Below are positions 59,519-64,000 of a stretch of 64,000 nucleotides of DNA, piece after piece (the first letter of the stretch is position 1; every line of letters begins with the position of its first letter). Source of the DNA: Psychrobacter frigidicola (GTDB lineage: Bacteria; Pseudomonadota; Gammaproteobacteria; Pseudomonadales; Moraxellaceae); assembly GCF_007997305.1 (NCBI RefSeq), contig NZ_VORZ01000001.1, positions 434,001-498,000 of the forward strand, written 5' to 3'. Both the position numbers and the translations under genes were made by a program. Under the pieces are notes generated by a model. It searched no databases, was not told the origin of the DNA, and saw nothing but the letters and a program-made list of their open reading frames with translations.

Positions 59519-60157
59519 CTATAACTGGGTATGCAAACCACATTCGCGATGCTCTTCAACCTTAGTTGGATCAAAGTAATCGAACTCATTAGGTAAGTTA
59601 TGTTCAGTCAAATAACCATCTAAATCCGTATCTGTTTTTTCAAACAACGGCGCTACTTTTAACACGCCATCTTTTGATAAACTTAGCACATCAAGACCTT
59701 GACGGAACTCAGTTTGGTCGCGACGAATGGCATTGAACCAAACGTCAGGTTTTAGCTCATCAAGCGCGCGGCGGAAGGGCTCAAGCTTTACTTGGTCAGT
59801 GAATTCGTCATGTAGCGGATTATCAATACCCGGGATGCCTTCCATCGTCACGTCACGATGGGCGCTGGTTTGCTTAGGGATATAGGTGATGACGTTTAAG
59901 TTCAAATCACGAATCACTTTATTGGCAAATTGATAAGTGGCATCAGTGTTATAGCCTGAATCTACCCACAATACCGTGATATCTGGGCGCTGCTTAGCAA
60001 CCAAATGCAAAATCGCTGACTCATAAGGACGGAAGTTAGTGGTAATGATTGGGTTTTTGGCTTGGGTCAATGCCCATGCAACGATTTGCTCAGGCGTCTT
60101 GCCTTGCAACTCTTTATTGGCTTGGTCTATATCTAAATTTGGGTGTAATTTACTCAT
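59519..60157 (-). CDS. cysH: Phosphoadenylyl-sulfate reductase-like CysH (single-cysteine type)
   Basis: 212 residues. PAPS reductase family: LHLVAKQRPDITVLWVDSG, WFNAIRRDQTEFRQGL and the C-terminal catalytic ECGLH. This is the only Cys in the protein; the paired cysteines that bind a 4Fe-4S cluster in APS reductases are missing, so by family rule it should use PAPS and thioredoxin. The phosphate-binding N-terminal segment reads TTNFRPYESAIL, not the more usual SSxGxxS form. AAGGAAG precedes the ATG. Third in the unit cysI-DUF934-cysH-cysG. Confidence 0.9.
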   Translation of the reverse strand: MSKLHPNLDIDQANKELQGKTPEQIVAWALTQAKNPIITTNFRPYESAILHLVAKQRPDITVLWVDSGYNTDATYQFANKVIRDLNLNVITYIPKQTSAHRDVTMEGIPGIDNPLHDEFTDQVKLEPFRRALDELKPDVWFNAIRRDQTEFRQGLDVLSLSKDGVLKVAPLFEKTDTDLDGYLTEHNLPNEFDYFDPTKVEEHRECGLHTQL

Positions 60158-60232
60158 GTTTCTTCCTTGATTGAGGTTAAATAAAAATTAGTAGGGGTTC
60201 ATATAAAACTTTAAAATCATTAAATATCAAAA

Positions 60233-60823
60233 CTAAACACCTGCAAACATCGGTAAGGCCGCTGCATTTTGACCATCATAGGCGCTGGCAAGGGCGGTAA
60301 ATGCTTGGCTAATATCAGACCTTATATCATGCTCGCTTAGCACAAAACTATCGGCACCAACCCGCAATAAATAAGCAATCTGATCTCGGCCAAACGCGCC
60401 AGCCATCCGAATCTCACCCTCATAGCCCAGCTGGCGCAGCGTTTGCACAAAGCTAAACCCGCGACCATCGGCAAACAAGGGCACATGAATGACAATCAGG
60501 GCCTGTTCTAATAAAAACTCTGTCAGATTTGTGAGCGCATCGGCATCAGTATCGGCGTTAATCCAAATCCCAAGGCGACTGCTATGATGGATGAGTAACT
60601 TATAAACTTGTTGCAATAGACCGCTCACAAGAAGACCCGTTGGACTTAATAAATCAGCAAGAGGTACGAGCACATCGAGCTTTTCTTGTTTATGTAGCAG
60701 CTCAAGCAATGAGATATCTGTCAGCGCAATGCCATCTGGTAACTCAGTAGTGGTGAGCGCATACCAAGTATCTTTGCTGCTAATATCAATACCTTGGCTG
60801 TTTAAAATATGGTGATTACCCAT
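60233..60823 (-). CDS. DUF934 family protein, sulfite reductase-associated
   Basis: 196 residues from ATG 60823, chosen because AAGGAG lies about 8 bases upstream; this start overlaps the cysI stop by 8 bases, while the longest frame (to 60853) would overlap by 38. The family signature FADGRGFSFVQTLRQLGYEGEIRMAG (read in parts) with DQIAYLLRVGADSF is clear. DUF934 proteins almost always follow cysI in proteobacteria; the biochemical role is undefined. Confidence 0.9.
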   Translation of the reverse strand: MGNHHILNSQGIDISSKDTWYALTTTELPDGIALTDISLLELLHKQEKLDVLVPLADLLSPTGLLVSGLLQQVYKLLIHHSSRLGIWINADTDADALTNLTEFLLEQALIVIHVPLFADGRGFSFVQTLRQLGYEGEIRMAGAFGRDQIAYLLRVGADSFVLSEHDIRSDISQAFTALASAYDGQNAAALPMFAGV

Positions 60824-62501
60824 AGACCTTCTCCTTAAACGGGGCAATGCCAACGCGATTGATCACATCGCCAAAGCCTTCTACCTCATTCTCACTATTA
60901 GCACGTATCTCAAGATAGGTGTCTAAAATAACTTGCAAGGTACTGGCAACGTCAGTCGCAGGAACCGCTCTACCTAGAATTTTGCCAAGCTTAGCATCAT
61001 CGCTAGAGTTACCGCCGAGGCTAATTTGATACCAGTGTTCGCCTTTTTTATCGACGCCTAAGATACCGATATCGCCAACGTGATGATGGGCGCAAGCGTT
61101 CATACAGCCGGACATATTGAGACGAATATCGCCTAAGTCGTAAAGATAATCGAGGTCATCGAACTGCTTTTCGATTTGTTCAGCGATATTATGAGTCGTC
61201 GCATTGGCAAGCGAGCAATAGTCCCAACCTGGGCAAACAATCATGTCGGTTAAGGTATTGATATTGGCGCGGGCTAAATGCAGTGCATCAAGTTGCTGCC
61301 ATAGCTCATATAAATGGCTGACCTGTACATCAGCAAATACTAAATTCTGCTGATAAGTACCGCGTAATTCACCAAAGCTGTATTTATCTGATAAGTCAGC
61401 GAGTGCGTCCATTTGGGTATCGTTCACATCACCGGAGGGCACATAAGTACCATCGACCAAGCCGGCTTTTAGAGAAATCACTACAGCACGGTAACCGGCC
61501 ACTTTATGAGCGACAGTATTTTGGGTATACCAATTGGCAAAGTCTTTATTGCTGGTTAACAGGGTTTCCAGCTCAGACTGCACTTGCAGCGCATCAAATG
61601 ACTGGTAATCAGGCGCAGTAAAGAAGCTTGCTGCGGTAGCAAAGTTGTCTTCCGTTAATGTCAATGCGCCATCTTTGGTGTGTGCTTCCCATTCAGCATC
61701 AACCAATTTGGCAAATTCGCGGCCGCCCATGCTTTCGACCAAGATTTTGATACGGGCTTTATATTTATTATCACGGCGACCATGCAGATTATAAACCCGC
61801 AAAATAGCATCTAGATAGCTCAGCAGGTGCTCACGTGGTAAAAACTCATTAATCGTTTTACCAATCACGGGCGTACGACCCAAACCACCACCGACGATCA
61901 CTTCAAAACCAATCTCGCCAGCATCATTCATTTTTACATGCAAGCCCACATCGTGAACTTGGGTGGCAGCGCGGTCGTTTTCAGTACCGATAACCGCAAT
62001 CTTAAATTTACGTGGCAAAAAGGCAAACTCAGGATGAAAAGTTGACCACTGACGAATAATCTCGCAATAAGGACGCGGATCCGCAATCTCGCTTTGATGA
62101 ATGCCTGCATACGGGTCGGTAGTAGTATTACGAATACAGTTGCCTGACGTTTGAATGGCGTGCATCTGTACCGTGGCAAGCTCCGCCAAGATATCAGGCA
62201 CGTCTTCTAGTTTCGGCCAGTTCAGCTGAATATTGGTACGCGTGGTGAAATGCCCGTAGCCTTTATCATATTTGCGCGTGATTTCAGCCAATTTGCGCAA
62301 CTGATAGCTGGCAAGTAGGCCGTAAGGAATGGCGATACGCAGCATAGGCGCATAACGCTGGATATAAAGTCCATTCTGCAAACGCAGCGGCAAAAACTGC
62401 TCTTCTGGCAGTGAGCCATCCAAAAATCGCTCAGTCTGGTCGCGAAATTGGGCAACCCGTTCCTCAACCAAGGCTTGGTCGGCATAGTTATATTGATACA
62501 T
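60816..62501 (-). CDS. cysI: Assimilatory sulfite reductase hemoprotein CysI
   Basis: 561 residues with two nitrite/sulfite reductase half-domains. YGHFTTRTNIQLNWP and QTSGNCIRNTTTDPYAG bind siroheme. The cluster ligands are C-x5-C in CPGWDYCSLA and C-x3-C in MSGCMNACAHHH. It reduces sulfite to sulfide with siroheme made by CysG. GAGAG precedes the ATG. No CysJ flavoprotein is in the window, so ferredoxin or a distant flavoprotein must supply electrons. First gene of the unit. Confidence 0.95.
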   Translation of the reverse strand: MYQYNYADQALVEERVAQFRDQTERFLDGSLPEEQFLPLRLQNGLYIQRYAPMLRIAIPYGLLASYQLRKLAEITRKYDKGYGHFTTRTNIQLNWPKLEDVPDILAELATVQMHAIQTSGNCIRNTTTDPYAGIHQSEIADPRPYCEIIRQWSTFHPEFAFLPRKFKIAVIGTENDRAATQVHDVGLHVKMNDAGEIGFEVIVGGGLGRTPVIGKTINEFLPREHLLSYLDAILRVYNLHGRRDNKYKARIKILVESMGGREFAKLVDAEWEAHTKDGALTLTEDNFATAASFFTAPDYQSFDALQVQSELETLLTSNKDFANWYTQNTVAHKVAGYRAVVISLKAGLVDGTYVPSGDVNDTQMDALADLSDKYSFGELRGTYQQNLVFADVQVSHLYELWQQLDALHLARANINTLTDMIVCPGWDYCSLANATTHNIAEQIEKQFDDLDYLYDLGDIRLNMSGCMNACAHHHVGDIGILGVDKKGEHWYQISLGGNSSDDAKLGKILGRAVPATDVASTLQVILDTYLEIRANSENEVEGFGDVINRVGIAPFKEKVYG

Positions 62502-62966
62502 GACGTACTCTCAATTTTGTTTTCAAACGTAAAGGATATCAAAAAGTGCGCTAAGTCAGTGCAATAAATCAAGGCAAAGAGCGGCGGAAAAGGTGGTTTG
62601 CTAGGTAGTGGCACCAAAAAAAGTGGTTAGTTGCGTCTCAAAAAATAGGCTTAAGACAACTTAGCTTCACATCATATAAGCTGGCGTCTCAAAATATAAA
62701 TTCCTTTAAGTCATATCCATAGTAAAACACTGCATAAATTTTCATAACGAAAGTTAGGTAGCCTATGGGCATCCCAAATTAAAATTGCGGCATGACTTAA
62801 TGACGAGACTTCATTTACAACTTGGTAAAGATTACTCGACTCCGTTGTTCGCAGGCTCTCAAAGTCGCTCGTTTATCTTTGTCAAATCGCTCACTTAACC
62901 TATCTAGTCGATACTATTTTCTATATTTTATTCAACTCTCCTTTATATAAGGTTTTAAATATCAAT
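62502..62966. other. Divergent regulatory region between cysI and sat
   Basis: 465 bp without a gene. Two copies of GCGTCTCAAAA (62633-62643 and 62694-62704), 61 bp apart, are the only repeats seen. It must contain the promoters of both the cysI unit and sat; no regulator site is assigned. Confidence 0.45.
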
Positions 62967-64000
62967 ATGACCCAGTCTATAGCAGCCGAAACCACCGCCA
63001 CCTCTAATTCCCAATCTAATTTAGTGCCACCGCATGGCAGCAGTGAGCTAAAGCCATTATTGTTAACTGGTGATGCGCGCAAGCAAGCCCTTAAACTTGC
63101 CAGCACTTTGCCACAAATTACCCTAAGCTCACGTGAGCGCGGTGATTTAATTATGCTGGGCATTGGTGGTTTCACCCCACTTGATGGCTTTATGAATCAA
63201 GCCGATTGGCAAGGGGTGGTGGATGATATGCGTTTGCAAACTGGCGCCAATGCGGGCTTGTTTTGGCCGATACCGATTACTTTGTCTGCACCAAAAACGA
63301 CTGCTGATAGCTTAAACCAAGGTGATAAAGTCGCTTTGATCGCGGAAAACGGCGAAATAATGGGCGTGTTGACGGTAGAGGAAACCTATACCATCGATAA
63401 AGAACATGAGTGCCAGCAAGTCTTTACCACGACTGATAGTGAGCATCCGGGTGTGCAGCAAGTACAGAGCCAAGATGAGGTTAATATTGCCGGTCGTGTT
63501 GAGGTGTTAAGCGAAGGCGAATTCCCAACGCTTTATCCTGACACTTATAAAACCCCTGAGCAAACCCGCCAAATACTAGCGGATAAAGGCTGGAAAACGA
63601 TTGCTGCCTTTCAGACCCGAAACCCCATGCACCGCTCACATGAATATTTAGCTAAAATTGCGATTGAGATTTGTGATGGCGTCTTGGTACATTCATTGTT
63701 AGGTGCGCTTAAACCAGGTGATATCCCAGCTGAAGTGCGTCAAGAAGCCATTAAAGCTTTGATTGATAATTACTTTAAACAAGACACGGTCATTCAGGCA
63801 GGCTATCCGCTTGATATGCGTTACGCGGGCCCACGTGAAGCGTTACTACATGCCTTATTCCGCCAAAACTATGGCTGTAGCCACCTAATCGTTGGCCGTG
63901 ATCACGCTGGAGTTGGCGATTATTATGGCGCGTTTGATGCGCAAACCATTTTTGAGAAAATCGAAAAAGATGATTTATTGACTCAACCGTTAAAGATAGA
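62967..64000 (+). CDS. sat: Sulfate adenylyltransferase (ATP sulfurylase), 3' end outside window
   Basis: The frame is open from ATG 62967 to the window end (344 codons seen of about 400). It has an N-terminal PUA-like domain ([16 protein letters not shown]), then the catalytic motifs [15 protein letters not shown] (the QxRNPxHxxHE nucleotide-binding motif), [28 protein letters not shown] and [15 protein letters not shown]. It activates sulfate to APS; this is the homo-oligomeric Sat type rather than CysDN. An N-terminal tail of about 25 polar residues precedes the usual start. Divergent from the cysI unit. Confidence 0.95.
   Translation, partial: MTQSIAAETTATSNSQSNLVPPHGSSELKPLLLTGDARKQALKLASTLPQITLSSRERGDLIMLGIGGFTPLDGFMNQADWQGVVDDMRLQTGANAGLFWPIPITLSAPKTTADSLNQGDKVALIAENGEIMGVLTVEETYTIDKEHECQQVFTTTDSEHPGVQQVQSQDEVNIAGRVEVLSEGEFPTLYPDTYKTPEQTRQILADKGWKTIAAFQTRNPMHRSHEYLAKIAIEICDGVLVHSLLGALKPGDIPAEVRQEAIKALIDNYFKQDTVIQAGYPLDMRYAGPREALLHALFRQNYGCSHLIVGRDHAGVGDYYGAFDAQTIFEKIEKDDLLTQPLKI

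Noticed and set aside
1-64000. tRNA, rRNA, CRISPR arrays, insertion sequences, riboswitches
   Set aside because: Looked for T-loop motifs, spaced repeats, transposase-like proteins and known leader folds by eye; none recognised. A covariance-model scan would be decisive.

Overview
The window looks like a chromosomal segment of a gamma-proteobacterium of the family Moraxellaceae, most likely Psychrobacter. This is an inference from gene content, moderate-to-low GC, protein style (Asn/Asp/Ser/Gln-rich linkers) and gene neighbourhoods; no 16S or marker search was possible. I saw no tRNA, rRNA, CRISPR array, insertion sequence or prophage. Most of the DNA is ordinary core metabolism, with a few decayed or lineage-specific patches.

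Layout. 0-3 kb: a periplasmic electron-transfer cluster, with a Tat-exported flavin amine oxidase between a membrane-anchored cytochrome c (cut by the window edge) and a cytochrome c lipoprotein. 3.1-7 kb (minus): tolQ-tolR-tolA-tolB without pal. 7.4-8.8 kb: an AzgA-type purine permease. 9.3-13.4 kb: proline catabolism by a two-gene PutA, in which the C-terminal ALDH-like lid domain of long PutAs is a separate small gene. 13.7-22.2 kb: a purine module (xanthine/uracil permease, xdhA, xdhB, xdhC, guanine deaminase) converting guanine to xanthine to urate. 22.3-26.6 kb: the DEAH RNA helicase HrpA.

26.6-28.7 kb is an AT-rich decay zone. It holds an unknown gene of about 421 codons broken twice by one-base homopolymer shortfalls, and a benE remnant with a large internal deletion. 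28.9-32.2 kb: a SAM methyltransferase, an EamA transporter, and a pnuC-nadR-like pair for nicotinamide riboside uptake and phosphorylation. 32.4-39.4 kb: a FabH-like ketoacyl synthase, prfA, a small Cys-rich lipoprotein with a suspected frameshift in its signal peptide, lysS, and a dnaX carrying an almost perfect 12-bp tandem repeat (about 19 units). 39.6-45.6 kb: a LysR regulator, argD, yacG, an ABC1/UbiB kinase-like gene and purD. 46-49.4 kb: a large-type NAD-glutamate dehydrogenase that is shorter than the usual 1600-residue class. 49.4-56.6 kb (minus): a WG-repeat exported protein, then sbcC and sbcD. 56.6-57.5 kb: a multiply broken membrane/coiled-coil pseudogene. 57.5-64 kb: assimilatory sulfate reduction, with cysI-DUF934-cysH-cysG on the minus strand, divergent from sat (cut by the window end).

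How it fits together. PutA delivers glutamate, which the NAD-GDH can turn into 2-oxoglutarate plus ammonia. The permeases, guanine deaminase and xanthine dehydrogenase form a purine oxidation route. Sat, CysH, CysI and CysG (siroheme for CysI) cover sulfate to sulfide, apart from an APS kinase and a flavoprotein electron donor that are not in the window. The most interesting observations are the split PutA, the cytochrome-flanked amine oxidase, the dnaX minisatellite, the homopolymer-associated gene breaks, a short intergenic sequence recurring four times, and a CysH with a single cysteine.
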